DNA from: Paulinella micropora
Taxonomy: Eukaryota; Cercozoa; Imbricatea; Euglyphida
Direction of reading: 5' to 3'
Length of the DNA: 64,000 bases
Assembly: GCA_009731375.1 (NCBI GenBank)
Contig: BJOX01000229.1
Coordinates: 718,685 to 782,684, forward strand
This document shows, piece by piece, positions 39,601 to 53,300 of the stretch; position 1 is the first letter of the stretch, and each line of letters opens with the position of its first letter. The position numbers were made by a program, and so were the translations under genes. The notes below the pieces were generated by a model. It was not told the DNA's origin and ran no database searches. It saw only the letters and a program-made list of their open reading frames with translations.

Positions 39601-39649
39601 CCCTCCCTTGTACTGCGTCCGTTAAGTTTTACAGTTGAGTAGGCCCCTC

Positions 39650-42290
39650 AATACGTATTTCCCCACACATATGGTCGATGTGCGCCCAACTTCCCTCCCG
39701 ATCCGAATTCCCTTACTTCAGGCTCTGGTGTTTCTTCCCACGCACCGTCTCCGTCGCGTGTGCACCTCCGATCAGCCTTAAGTCCATCCCGCTCTCATTG
39801 AGCACGTCCCAGACCTTCTGTGGGATCTGTCCGTCGTGTAGCTCGAAGGGGTAATCCAACTCTCCCCTCGGCCACGCCAAAATTGTCCATGCCTCATGAT
39901 CCCTGTCACACTTCCGTGTGGCCGGATCTATTTTAGTATCCCAAACTTCCCTGTTTGCAGAGTCCCACCACACCGGGACATACTCGCGGTACATCCGGTT
40001 TTCCACCGTGTCCTTATCCCAAGACCGGTAAATCTGTAGCATAGGCGGAAGGTTCCTAAGTGCACTCTCCGACGATCGAGTCTTCCTCGAGTCCTTAGCC
40101 AGACCCAACACCTTCATCACAAAGAGAACATCGTTATCCCCCTTGGTAACGAATCTGGTTGGGGGCCTGACCAGATAGAACTGATCCAATACCCACGTCA
40201 TTCCCAGTACCTTATTACCCTCCTTCCATTTCTTGTGCTGGACTTCCACCTGTGAGGGCACCACCGGCTCCTCCAGTTCCGTCTGCACATCCGTCCTTCT
40301 ACGTTTACCCGTTCTACTCCCCGGTTCAGAAAAGATCAGATCATTCTCCGCCGCCCTCTTAGCCGCCTCCGTGGGTGGCTTGCGACTCGATACTGACCCC
40401 TTTTCCCCGGTCTCGGGCTTTTTAGGGATTACCGGGCCCGTGCCCTCCTCGGAGCTCCGTGCCTGTCTCTTCCCCTGGCCCCTTCCGTCCCCGGGTTTAC
40501 CACTATCGGGTTCTTTATCCGTCCCCAACTTAGGAGGGTCCTGAAACTCCCCCTTGTTCCTGACGAGCGCTTCTTGGAGCGTCTCGTTTTCCATGAGGAA
40601 AGTATCGTACTTGATGAGGCGTCGAACATTTACAATCTTGTTCTCCCCCCTGCCTCTGATCCGATAGTTAAAAGGCCCCGTCTGTTGTACCACCTGATAA
40701 GACCCCTTCCAATGTATAAACATCTTAGAAGATATGCCCTTCGGTACCTGTGGGTAATACAACATGACGATGTCCCCTGGCTTATACGTTACCATGGACA
40801 AGTCCTGCTCCAAGGGCTCCTTGCCCAGCTTGCGAGCCTGTTTCCGCTAGCCTCGCTGTCTTACCGCTTGCATCGCCTCCATTGAGACGCGCATGCGGAC
40901 CCCCCAGAACTCGTCCTCATCCATCGCCAGCCCAGGCCCATCCTGGTAAACCAAGTGTTGAGGCATCACCGGTTCCTGTCCAAACACCACCTGGTACGGG
41001 GATCTACACTCCGCCCCCGCCCCAAGGGCTTTCGATGGCATCGCATTCATTGCGAACACAAAGCTCGGGACCACCTCCTTCCACAAGAGCTGACTCTTCT
41101 TGCAGTAAGCCCTCAGAGCCGACTTGAGTGGTCTGTGGATCCGCTCAAGCTTGCCATTCGCCCTCGGGTTGTATGGCCTTACATACTGCCAGTGAACCCC
41201 GTAGAACTTTGCGAGCCTTTCCATAATCTCGTTGTCAAAAGCTGGCCCCTTATCCGAGCAGATCGTCTTCGGGACCCCCACCATACACAGGACTCGATCG
41301 ATCAGCTCCCTGGCTGTCGTCTCCGCCGTTGTGTCTGGCACCGGGATCGCCCATACGTAATTGCTCGCCCTGTCGATGACCGTCAACAAGAATTTATCCT
41401 TCGCCGGCCCCACCGGCGGCAATGGTCCCACGTGGTCTACATGCAGGAACTCAAAGAGCCTTTCCAGCAATGTAAATTTCCCCACCAGGATCTTTTCCTC
41501 CATCGGGACCCTCTTGTTCATCAGACTGATCGTACAGCCTTTGACTCTTTCCTTCACAAACCGATCCATCCTCTCCCACCAGAACCTCCTTTTGATAATC
41601 CACTGCGTCCTCTGCACCCCGGGTGATTAACCAACGGGACCACGTGCGACGCCACGTAAATCATCTGTCTCAGTTTGGCCGGGACCCATAAAACCCACCT
41701 CTCCGGGTTATTGGCCGTCTCTGCCGCCTTGCTTTTGTACCATAAGAGGCCATCCCGCCATGCCAACGTTTTGAGCTGTGTCCGGATCCTATCCGTCAGC
41801 AACAGCTCATCTTCCGCCAAGAAGTACTTGATCAAGTCCTTGTACTCCTCGTCGGTCCTCTGGCATTGTCTCCAAGCCTCCATAGATGCAATGCGCACTG
41901 TCCCGTCCTCTACCTGGACGCCCTCATAAAGCCTGGAATCCGGCCCCAACCTCTCCGCAGCCTCCACCGGCTCGGCTGAGGTCTCCTCTGTCTCGAGGGC
42001 CGTCTCCACGCCCGGGTCTTCCACGTAGGTGCGGACGGCCGGTGCCGCATGTGCCTGGCAACAGTAGCACTCATGCTCCGCCTTATCCTCATCCCGCATC
42101 GCGGCCTTATCGGCCTCGTACTCCTTAAGGCGTTGCATGGCCTCCTCCGCAAAGTGCTCGTCACAGCACTCCGCTCGGCCTACTTCCCGTTCCAACTGAG
42201 CCGTCATGACTCTCCTATATTCCGCCCTCTTCGCTTCCACCAGCTTAGGCTCCTTCCGGCTAGCCACACAATTTCTGGTCAGTGACACTC
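39650..42290 (-). mobile_element. Ty3/Gypsy-type retroelement fragment (integrase end)
   Basis: GC-rich minus-strand block carrying the RNase H-integrase linker, integrase and a C-terminal domain. No long terminal repeat was recognised at either end. It cuts the PLV on its left and stops near 42,290. Confidence 0.75.
39713..42288 (-). pseudogene. Gypsy integrase with H2C2, DDE core and GPY/F-like tail
   Basis: Read on the minus strand: 42288-41554 holds an acidic linker and the ASHVVPLVNHPG half of the zinc domain; the Cys half (KGCTIS) is in the next frame, with the second Cys changed. A G-run indel near 41,620 separates them. The DDE core (41617-40847) has HVDHVGPLP, SDKGPAFDNE and the Glu in NGKLERIHRP. 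After another break, 40813-39713 has GDIVMLYYP and a HWKGSYQVV (GPY/F-like) module followed by a large extra domain of about 250 residues with many Trp. Integrase inserts the cDNA into the genome. Confidence 0.85.
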
Positions 42291-44640
42291 TCTCTCACAG
42301 AACATTGAAAAATTTATGAGAAACTGTTCAGACATATAAAATTTACGTTTGCTTTATCATGGGTTAGTGTTTTATGGGGTTTTTGGTGGTTTTGGGGGCT
42401 GAGAGTTCATATGTCATGAAGACTTGGGTTGAAGTGGTACGGAAACTAATACAGAAGACAAAGAGTTTTGTTCGGGAGGGGACGTATTTGGGGACATAGA
42501 GGTTTGGAGAAGAGAGAATAGACATAACAGAAGGCAATGAGAGGAACATTTGCGGAAATCAGCATGGGAAGGTGATGGAACAAGCACAATTTGGGGACGG
42601 ACATCTCGGTAGGTTATGGGTGTCAGGGGGACCACTTTTTCGGAATGAGGAAACAAGCATGCGGATTTATGCTGAAGTGTATATGAAAGTGTGATGTGGC
42701 CTATATGAGGAACTTGAAACTGGATCGGAATTCATAGGATAAGGTGGATTTATCTAGGGGGTAAGACGACGCCATCATTGCGCAAAAAGTGTGCGACAAA
42801 GGCGACGGGTATAGCGGACAAAAGACGACAGAATCACGCCAACTCAAAAGTGAGAATTTTTTGTGGTATTTGCGGATTTTTTATAAGAGAGAGATTACTG
42901 GTGATTTTACATATATCACATGCCTGATGACTGCTTGGATGGAAGGGACATGCTGTCACGAGACAGAAGTGCGTAGAGGGATGTATGGAGAACTTGAAGG
43001 AACATTGGGATGGGAGAGGTAGAGTTTGGGAGACTTGAATGGGAATTTAAAGGGGGTGCATATGTCGTCCCGAGGCTGTTAGTTGGGAGGAACAGATTTT
43101 GAAATAAGTAAGCTAATTGGTGCTGTGAAAGTTGTGCGTTTTGCGAAAGAATTATTATATTATGGAATGCAAATCTAATATCTTGATTTCACAACCTTGT
43201 GGAAGCACATGTTCAAGTTAATTTTTGACATAAGCAGAAACAATGCAAACTTTGTAAAATATATTAAGAATTATTGAAAAATTTGGAATTTTTTATATGT
43301 GTTCCATATAATGACTAATTATCTATTAAATTTACTATCTGAGAACGATTTAAACAGACTCAATCTCTACTTTTCAGTTCCTCCGCTCATCCCCTTCTTT
43401 TTGACATTTCGTTCGCTAAATTCCCTGATTTTGCGGTGCTTGGCCTGGACCGGCCAAACTAGGAAGACCATGCTTCCCAAAGTAGTTTGGAATCCTTTTG
43501 GAGAACTCTCTCCACATAGCGTTCTGTGCATATTGATTATTAAATATGTTTCGATAATCACTCTTTCAATACCGTTCATAAATTTTTGTCAGGTTTCTTG
43601 CCTTCCTCGCTACAAAAAATGCTAGCAAAATACCTTCAATTTTCACTCTGACAAAAATGAAAAAATGAATCTTGTCTCCAAATGAGCAGAAACAAGTCTG
43701 GAAAGTACCTGATTCGATTACCATGATTGCATTTCGTATTTCCCCCAGATAGTTTGTGGCGAGAAAGCCTAGAGGCTGAGAAAACGTACATAACGAATTC
43801 AGTCAATAAAATATGTATTGGTGCTCAGAATGCCATGCACAAGGCTTTCAGCCTGCTTAGAAATGCTTCCACGCTCGTATACTGATGCATTCTAAGCGTG
43901 TGTAAGAAGGAATTTGTTTAATATTTGCTGTAAGGCTCAAAATCTCAAAATGAGTGTTTCAGCTTTTTTTGCATCTCGAATGCGCTGGACTCAAACCCCT
44001 GCTCATTTTTTGTAGTGCCTTCTCTTCCAATTTTTTGTGTTCAACCACGTATCCGTGACCTGTAGATGCATTTCCATTCGTAAAATACATGGAGGAGTAT
44101 CGTTTTCGAAATGTACAGGGGAATGAGTCAATTGAGGTCTGTCTGAACAACAAACGAAATTTTCGATTTCATAGATTCCATCGTTTTCAACAACAGAAAA
44201 CAATTTTCACATAAGTAGGATGATAAAGTAACATACTTGAGCTAATTTCCAGCCTTGTAGCACTTACTTTGTAAATGAAACATCGATTCTCATTTTTTCA
44301 CTTCTCTAAGGGACCGGATTTCAATTGCGTGATGCTTAGTCAGTTTACATTTTGGCGAAAAGTGGTTTGGTACAGATGTTTATTGAGACTTACTGTGTCG
44401 AATTCTCGACTGGCTTTATAAGAAAATAAGGGTGAAGATAGAACGAGAAGCGCATTGAAGACCCTTCCCAACTACTTTTTCTGAAGAAATTTTTCGAAAA
44501 AGTTGTGTTGTGGTTTTTGTATCTATTTTGTACGTTTTCTTGGCGTTTGTAGCAAGATTAGCACCAATTTTAATTTGGATTTTATTAGTCAAATTAACAT
44601 TTTTACTTTTTAATCATCAGCAAAAATTCCTGCAGAAAAA
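42291..44640. other. AT-rich region, no gene recognised
   Basis: I find no protein domain, RNA gene or repeat family here. Short frames (for example 43299-43625) look like chance. Base composition changes sharply at both ends. Confidence 0.5.
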
Positions 44641-44649
44641 AATTAAGAA

Positions 44650-46610
44650 AACATGTCAAACCTGACTAACGACCTCCGGACGACATATGTGGGATTTGGA
44701 AAGTTTGGGGGAGAGGACGACTGGAAGAGGACATAGGAGGTATCGTTATGGGACACGGGAGTGATATCGATCATGGGACCTTTTTTCCCTACTTCAAGTA
44801 GGAATACGATGGAGGAGAAGAAGTCAGACGAGGGGGACAAAGGCAAGGGGGAACAGAACCATCGCGTATATATCCAGAATATTGGCGTGAGGCATGGGAG
44901 GAGGAGACCGACGATGGGGAAAAGGGGATGTGGTGGGCTCGAGGAGAGATCAGGATAGGAAAGAATATGTACAAACACGTAAGGAATATGAGGAGTTACG
45001 GGAGCAATTGGAAGAGTGCATGAGGAAAGGGAATATATGCCCACATGAAATTGCGAGGGTACGGTGGTTGGTGGAACAAGCGGAGGCATCGAAGACCATG
45101 ATGGTGACCTTGGCCATGAGGAGACGGTGACGATATGTGACGGTGCGGAAACAGAGGACAGAGAGTCTTATGGGAGGGCAAAACGGGAAGGGGGCAAGCG
45201 GGAACGTATAGAGAAGGAGGAACCCAACAAGAAGGCCAGGAAAGGGGAATAGAGGACAAGAGGGGACAAGAGGGGAGACTATATATACTCCCCTACTTTA
45301 GGTATTGAAAAGGGGGGGGCAAAGACGAGAAGGAGACGACAAAGGGGGTTGAAGAGGACAGTGGGGAGGAAAGCGAGGAGACAGAGGAAAAAGAGGAATA
45401 TGATTGGTAGGAGAAACTTGGGCCTTGGCTCCTTAAGTGTGAGACGGAATATATCGTGCCGGAAGAAACTAGTAGAGACAGGGGGTTGTACGGAGGCATA
45501 TTTTCAGAAGGTGAAAACGGATTAGAAAATAGAAGTGAAGGAGGCGGAGAAGGAGTTGGGGCGGATAATGGCGGTGTAGTACAAGATCGAGGAGGGAGCT
45601 CAGCGGTTTTTGGAGGAAATGGGGAACGAGTGGGAAGTGAAGGTGGGGCCAATGATGGGGACGGAACGGATAAAGAATGATAGACGTTGGAGGGCGGTTC
45701 GAGACTTGTGGGAAATGCAATTATGAGTGGGCAATGTTATTGGCGGAATCGTTTCAATGGAACGAGGAGTGGGCGCGAATGGAGGATTATGTGATCATGA
45801 GGGGGGAAAGGGGAAGCTTTAGAGGCGGAGAATTGGCGAGCACGGACAGACACAAGACATAGTACCTCCCGTCCCTACTTTAGGAGGTATCGCAACGGAT
45901 GAGCAAGCGGGAGGTGGCGCTTGCTGGAAATAACTTAAATGAGATTTTTATTTTCACTAACTTCACTAGGATACTTTTAGGAATACTCGTGGATAAGACA
46001 AAATGTTCAAAGCTTGTTGCAGAAGTTTTGTGGATGGAAAAGAATGTGTCATTTTACAAAAACAGACATCTGGTTGCTTCTATCTGGTTGTTCTGGCACG
46101 GATGGAACGGAGAAAAGAAAGAAGGGATGTGGAAGGTTTTGTAGTAGATGCCGCCCATTTTGTCTTTGAACGAGTCTACAACTGCTAGACAGCAGCGATG
46201 AGAAGGAGGCCTTGAAGGAAGCGGCTGAGAAGTTGGTAGCAAAACGGGGGGGACTACGGGACATCTTTTCGGGGATTGTCGGCCTCAGTTTGTTACACAG
46301 CAAGAAAGAGATCTACCCGTTGGTAATGGCCAAGCTGTGGAAAGACACGGAGACGAAGCAGGTGATACTGGAACTCGTGGCCCAGGCGGCGCTACAATCG
46401 GGGATATCAGAGGCGGGGAAGGCGGCGGGCGGTGGCAGAACTTCAAAGTTGGGTCCAATCCAGTCGGGTGGAGGTTGGAGGAGGAGGATGCGGCACTGAT
46501 CGATCGTATGATTACCTTACCCACGGTAATGCTCAAAATACCGAAACTAAAACCGGTGGAGCGACGCACGCAGGGCGGAAGCGGAGGATATCGGGGAGAC
46601 CCATATTATA
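44650..46610 (+). pseudogene. decayed coding-like region, possibly retroelement Gag
   Basis: Purine-rich plus strand with broken protein-like frames: a coiled-coil piece (KEYEELREQLEECMRKGN, about 44,985), a helical piece around RFLEEMGNEWEVKVGPMM (45,600) and KLVAKRGGLRDIFSGIVGLS (46,230). They are separated by stops and by the motif TCCCTACTTTAGG. Size and composition recall Gag proteins like that at 50,740, but I see no zinc finger or other diagnostic motif. Confidence 0.35.
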
Positions 46611-46625
46611 TCGACGTTTTCCACA

Positions 46626-46701
46626 TGGGTCTCTCTCTCTCTCTGGAGTCTCTCTCTCGGGAGTCTCTCTCTCTCTCTCTCTGAATCTCTTTCTCTCTGA
46701 A

Positions 46702-46740
<39 letters not shown>

Positions 46741-46759
46741 GAATCGGTTATAGAAAGGC

Positions 46760-46806
<47 letters not shown>

Positions 46807-47145
46807 TTTTTNNNNNNNNNNNNNNNNNNNNNNNNNNNNNNNNNNNNNNNNNNNNNNNNNNNNNNNNNNNNNNNNNNNNNNNNNNNNNNNNNNNNNNNNN
46901 NNNNNNNNNNNNNNNNNNNNNNNNNNNNNNNNNNNNNNNNNNNNNNNNNNNNNNNNNNNNNNNNNNNNNNNNNNNNNNNNNNNNNNNNNNNNNNNNNNNN
47001 NNNNNNNNNNNNNNNNNNNNNNNNNNNNNNNNNNNNNNNNNNNNNNNNNNNNNNNNNNNNNNNNNNNNNNNNNNNNNNNNNNNNNNNNNNNNNNNNNNNN
47101 NNNNNNNNNNNNNNNNNNNAAAAAAAAAAAAAAAAAAAAAAAAAA
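46626..47145. repeat. (TC)n, poly-A and a 308-base gap
   Basis: TC repeat (46626-46740), poly-A (46762-46801), Ns 46812-47119, poly-A again. Frames through the Ns are meaningless. Confidence 0.9.
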
Positions 47146-47254
47146 ACACATATGTATATATTATGTTTCCTGTTACTCACAACAGTAACAGTTATTATAT
47201 TAATATTTTTTATTCAAACTGTAGCGTTTGTGTAAAATTTAGTGAAATAAACTG

Positions 47255-47347
47255 CAAAGGTGCACCCTACGCCAACCCCGCCTCGCTGCCGCGGCGCGAT
47301 CACGAGGCGAGGCGGGGTCGGCAGCGCGTGGTTAGCGTAGGTGCCCC
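47255..47347. repeat. GC-rich palindromic segment
   Basis: caccctacgccaacc pairs with ggttagcgtaggtg across an inner region that has two further complementary pairs (CCGCCTCG/CGAGGCGG and CTGCCG/CGGCAG) in crossed order. A C9/G13 palindrome and gap-like homopolymers follow. It could be the end of a transposable element; no family recognised. Confidence 0.6.
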
Positions 47348-47359
47348 CCCCCGGGGGGG

Positions 47360-47854
47360 GGGGGGCACCCCCCAGTCACTCCTTCAGGTATACATGCCCT
47401 GCGGGCCAACACACCTCTTTAAGTAAATCTATCACATCGTGACGTCGGCTCTGCCGGACCTGAAATCTTAATGACATTCTGTTTCCACACAGAACCTGTA
47501 GCGGCCGGATGAGGTATTGACAGGCGTGGCGAGAGAGCATAGAAGCCTGAGACCACATGCCTCCGCTACGTAATTGTTATCAGTGTTCCTGAGACGTCTG
47601 TTTATGAACAGAGACACAACCACATCCATTGAGATATATAGGATGTTTTCATTCATAAAAGAGTGAGCAGACAGGAGCGCTTCTTGGTAGTCTACATTGT
47701 ACTGTTGCTTGCATAAAGCTGCTTGCATTCGGACCGGCATGGCAACCAAAGTAGTAGCAGGAGCAGAGCTGCGTAAAACGTGATAAGTAGATATATACAT
47801 CCGAGCTGCTAATAAAAACGTGACTTTTTTTCGCTGACGAGTAGAATGACTTTA

Positions 47855-47894
<40 letters not shown>

Positions 47895-48310
47895 TTTCAT
47901 TACGTTGTAGTTGAGAGAATCTATCTATAACCGCCCAAGAACCGGTGTCACCAATGCCACTTTATCACTCCTATGCGCCGGTGGAACTCTCTGTCTGCAC
48001 TGCCAAGACGGCGTAGAATGTTTCGCTGTTTGAGCTAGCTTCTGTTTCTGCGTTATGAGAGCGCGGTTGCTAGAGCTGCCTCGAAACCCCACCCATAACA
48101 ATCTGGTGTCTGCTGGGTCCTGAGCTATCAACCAGCATATGCGGAGTTTAAAATCTTTTACGCGCGCAACGACCCTCCTCCCCAGCATCTACCACCAAAG
48201 GGTTATGAGTTGGCGTCACAGTTTAACGCCTTGAGGCCGGAACTCTGTTTAGAAAGTGTGACTAGGTTTTTTCATCGGGATTTCCCTCAAATATGTCACA
48301 GTCAACACTC
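47360..48310. other. unique sequence, no gene recognised
   Basis: No coding frame with a recognisable domain. (TA)n at 47857-47893. The rest is ordinary unique DNA. Confidence 0.45.
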
Positions 48311-48312
48311 CA

Positions 48313-48313
48313 A

Positions 48314-48391
<78 letters not shown>

Positions 48392-48422
48392 TCTTCTTCT
48401 TCTTCTTCTTCTTCTTCTTCTT

Positions 48423-48464
<42 letters not shown>

Positions 48465-48675
48465 GTACTAGTACTACTAGTACTATTACTACTACTACTA
48501 CTACTACTGCTACACTACTGCTACTACTATTCTTCTTCTTCTTCTTCTTCTTCTTCTTCTTCTTCTTCTGCTTCTGCTTCTGCTTCTTCTTCTGCTTCTG
48601 CTTCTTCTTCTTCTTCTTCTTCTTCTTCTTCTTCTTCTTCTTCTTCTTCTTCTTCTTCTTCTTCTTCTTCTTCTT

Positions 48676-48719
<44 letters not shown>

Positions 48720-48760
48720 GCAACTGCTTCTACTGCGGCTACTGCTACTATTCATATTTA
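48313..48760. repeat. (AAT)n, (CTT)n and (CTA)n trinucleotide field
   Basis: AAT, then CTT, CTA, CTT/CTG and CTA repeats in turn. The poly-Asn, poly-Ser and poly-Arg frames are repeat products. Confidence 0.9.
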
Positions 48761-48999
48761 AATGCCTTTAGCCTATGCAGTGTCTGCCTGTGTCGTGTCC
48801 GCCTGTCTATCTCTGTACACCAGTTTACATCAAAGATTTTGTTTACTGTCTGCTCACCTTGCAGAAGCATTTCTTGTTACAATGACAAATATAAACTTGC
48901 TGGGGTTATGATCCACGACAAAAAAATGGAGCCAACGGGTCCGCTTACTATTAGTAATAAGTCATCTGCGCATTGGTAGGAGATGATTTGTAATAATAA

Positions 49000-49437
<438 letters not shown>

Positions 49438-49438
49438 C

Positions 49439-49485
<47 letters not shown>

Positions 49486-49559
49486 GATAATAATGATAAT
49501 AATAATAATAATAATAATAACAGTAATATTAATAACTTGAAACACACACACACAGATAT

Positions 49560-50739
49560 TTTTAATAGAAAATACTTTCTTACCGCCGTGAATTATATTT
49601 AATCATCCGACTCATGATAATGATTAGCGAAGTTGAGTTATCAAACTGTAACAAACTACAGAAAGTCTGACCGCTGTGAAGTTCCTTAACGCCGGGTACC
49701 ATGGTATTTAACAACGTATTGATGCCAGCCTGCTATGCCGGCCCACCCGGTATATTATATAACTTGATGGCAATACTTACCGTTCCGGTCTGTCGGTTAT
49801 TAATATCTTTGTTCTGAAGTCTACGGAGTCCCTACTTTAGGTATTCCTCAGTCTTCATATCGTTAGTACAGTTATCTGTTATTAAATATCGTACTATCGT
49901 AATACTGCCCCCGCCCCCCTGTAGGCGGCGATGTAACACCCACTGTATACTACATCGTTTTTGCGCTATTGGTTTTTTACGGGAATTCACTCTGGGAAGT
50001 GATTCCTTGTTATTAAATGTTTTAAGATGAATTCTTATTATATTTCCGGTTTAGAATAATACTTCCGGTTTTAATGTTGTATTAGGATTAAGGAATATGA
50101 CTCTGAGGACAAGCTTGAGTTTAAAGTTATGGATTATTTTCATGGAAATTCCGTGAAATTTAACCGTTTTTCCCGTGACTGGGAATTTATGGCTAAATAA
50201 GGGAAATTGCACTTATGTGTTTTTTTTGGCATTTGTGCAGGTTACGGACGTAACGCATCGTGTCAGATGACACGTGTCAAAGGGACACTCCGTTGACAGC
50301 GGTTTTTCCCTTTGGCTCGTTGTTGGGTTTCAAATCTGGCTTCCCTTTCTACTCTTGAAGTGGAAGTAAGCCTTGAACCATTTGTGTTCAATTTTATTAT
50401 TAAATTCCAATTATTCATTTTGAGCTCGTAAGGGTTAAGACGTCCGGTCCTAATACATTTGGAGCCCCTTTGCCTTTATCGAACTCGAAAAAGATTTTTT
50501 TTTTTTTTTGGAATTGGAACGACTCACTCAAGGGGGACAAGCTCAGTCACTGTTGTTGACTGTGTCTTGGGGAGAGTGTCAAGTGGCTTCTCGACAATCA
50601 GTACTCAGTACTGGTTGTGTGGGATAGTGCTTGCAGTCGTATCTGTAAAGGGAAACTACAGGTGGTAAGGGGGGTTTTGTAGATCATAAGGGAAGGACCC
50701 TGATCTCGAAACTTTGACCTTGACACTTGGTGAGTTGAC
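49560..50739 (+). other. non-coding sequence before Gag; possible LTR and leader
   Basis: No gene. The segment acatttggagcccctttgcc at about 50,455 has a TGG start and could be a primer-binding site just after an LTR ending in ACA. The left LTR edge was not found, and there is no second copy to align, so this is only a suggestion. Confidence 0.3.
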
Positions 50740-53300
50740 ATGTCGGGAGTAGCAGGGGCGGCATACGACCCCTACAATGACCCGTGTGTTAGCACATTGG
50801 CAGGGAAAGCTGTGGGGGACTTTCTACTACATGTAGCTGCAGACTACATAGTAGGGCCCAAGGAACAGCAACAGTTTTTGGAACAATTTGTCCCTTTGGC
50901 AAGTAAGTACAAAGACAGGGAAAGGGATAAGGAGGTTTACGATGTGGTGAAAATGGAGAGCAGTGATTTGGCAAAATGGGGGTACGATCAACCCACCTTT
51001 GTCATCACAGGCTATTCACCTAGTGAACCTAAATTGAAAACTTTGAAGCCCATCCTGATAAGGAGGATGATGGCGAGGATGTTCGTGTCCTTGCACCTCC
51101 ATGAACTGCAGATGGTGGGTCATTCAAGGTTTGAGAATTCGGATGACGAATACTTTCCGACTCCTATCCCTTCTGAACAATTTGATGTCATGTTCCTAAT
51201 GACGGGGATGGAATCTGACAACAGTTGGAAGGAGGAATGGTGTGGGAGTGTCAGGACAGACCCCACCAAGCCGGAAACGTTTGATGGACATTGGCAGATG
51301 CTTTCTTCAAAGGCGAGGTATGGTCAATGGTGGCTAATGCCTTCTCCAAAGCGGTGAAGAATTGGGAATCCGCAAAGGAGAAATTGAAGGAAGCAAGGTG
51401 AATGAGGGATACCAAGGTGTGGGGGAAGAAGACACCAGCCACTTTGGATTTGGTCCACGTGGAAGGCTTCATGCAGAAATTGGAGCTAATGTCGACCAAG
51501 GAGACGGTGGAAATCCATGCCGTCAGGAGCCTGCGTGATCAGCTGAGGGAAGCTGATACAGCTGCAATGGCACAGACTTTGGTTGTTACTGCTGCGGCTA
51601 CGGTGGTAGATCCTAATCTGTCGGCGATTGCCAGGGAACAGGCTCATGAAAACATATACCGATTTCTCTTGTACCTCGTGGAGGTCGTCAATGCCATTGA
51701 GGTTTGCGTTGGAAAATACGCAGGGTGGGAAGAGAGATATGCGGTGATGAAGAAAAGGGAGGAGGACGATCCCACGGACCCGGGGGAACGATATAATCAG
51801 GAGAGGAAGAGGATGAACTTATTCCTCGCCAAGTTCTCACCTGAGGCGTTTCAACCTGGGACAAAAGGGAATAAAATTCCGACGATATGGTTTACCCGAC
51901 AGGTGAACTCGGCGTCATATATGAACACCCTTTGGTTGCGTAATCTCTGCAGGTTGATGGAAGAGAGTAATTTTGAGTCGCCAATGACCTTAGTGGATAT
52001 TCTCCGACAGTGCACGGATACGGATTTGATGGAGCACTTTACGGTGGAGAATATCACAAGGGGGATGTCAAGGGAGAGTGCACATCGCGATGTGTACGGG
52101 GACACAGGGTCGATTAAACTTTCCAAGACTCATGCGATGATGCATGCTCTCATTGAGTTGCTCGTCACTCACGGAAGTCATTGGGATTTGACTAGTGAGG
52201 TTTTGCTAACGGGACACATTTCAACTGTGATTGGGAATGCGTTGGCATTGACGGTCAAGAAACCGGTGAGGGTCAAGGGGGAATTTATGGAAGCGTTGGA
52301 AAATCTCAAGAAGAACAACGCGTTCTTCATGAGCGCCAAAAGCTTCATCAGACACGTGCTGACAAGGATCTATCAACACGATCCGTGTGTCTATCGGGCC
52401 ATCATAAAAGCATGGCCGGGGAACAAATGGGCGGATATGATCCCGGACAACGTGGATTTCACTACGGATCAATCCCCTGCATGAAAGAACTTTGCTAACT
52501 TATATGCGTCCGGTAGGGACATGTGGAAGGACTTCCTAGTCGTTGTAAGGGCGTGGGAAGACACGTTGGTCACCCCCGGCGGGCTAAAGGCTTTAGCGGC
52601 GGTGGCCAGGGGCCAGCTGGAGGAGGGAAAAGAGGCCAAGGCGTTTGCTATCCAAGCGGGATCAGGCACCGCGAGGCGTCAGATCCCCAAGGCAAAGAAG
52701 GGAGGCTATGGGAAGCAAAGTAATACTGGAAGAGAAGGAGGAAGAAGAAAGCGATGAGCGTATTCTTCCCCCGACGGCCACTAAGCCGAAGAAGGCTGCC
52801 ACTCCCTACCAGGCCACTCCCTACCAGGCCAAGAAGGTTCGGCTTTGCTGGGACTATTACTTCAAGGGCTATCCATGCCCGAGGAAGGCAAACTGCCCAG
52901 GCCTTCACTCTGATCAGGACAAGGATTGGAGGGCCCTGGAAGCGTCGTTGAAGGGGGAGAACGACGGCTCCAAGTTATGGGTGGCTGTAGGGTCCATCCG
53001 GGAAAGGGGCCAGCTGACGATCAAGGATCAGCAAGTTCGGCATCTGGTCAGAGATCGCTTGAACACGTTCGATGCTGCGACCACGTCCATGCGGGAAGCT
53101 GGGGTTGGTGGTCGTGGGGGACGTGGAGGCCGTGGAGGGAAAGGCGGCTTCAGGGGCAAGAAGCGCTTTGGAAAGGGAGGATCTTCCCGGCCGTTCAAGA
53201 AGGCGAAGGTGGCAGCAGCTTCCGTAGAGGAAGTGGAAGAGGAAGAAGGNNNNNNNNNNGGGGGGGGGGGGGGGGGGGGGGGGGACGGAGAAATCCGTAA
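50740..53300 (+). pseudogene. Gypsy-type Gag with CCCH zinc finger and RGG box (broken frame)
   Basis: ATG 50740 (MSGVAGAAYDPY). Frame 1 runs to about 51,345, then frame 3 (51402-52484, in-frame TGA at 52,482, on to about 52,700), then frame 1 again to the gap at 53,250. A long helical region is followed by a Lys-rich linker, then CWDYYFKGYPCPRKANCPGL plus His, a C-X9-C-X5-C-X3-H finger, and a Gly/Arg-rich tail (GGRGGRGGRGG). Gag coats element RNA; a CCCH finger in place of the usual CCHC knuckle is unusual. The call as Gag rests on the following protease-like domain. Confidence 0.6.

Noticed and set aside
40233-41626. Plus-strand frames opposite the integrase
   Set aside because: Shadows of the minus-strand integrase, which has the DDE residues.
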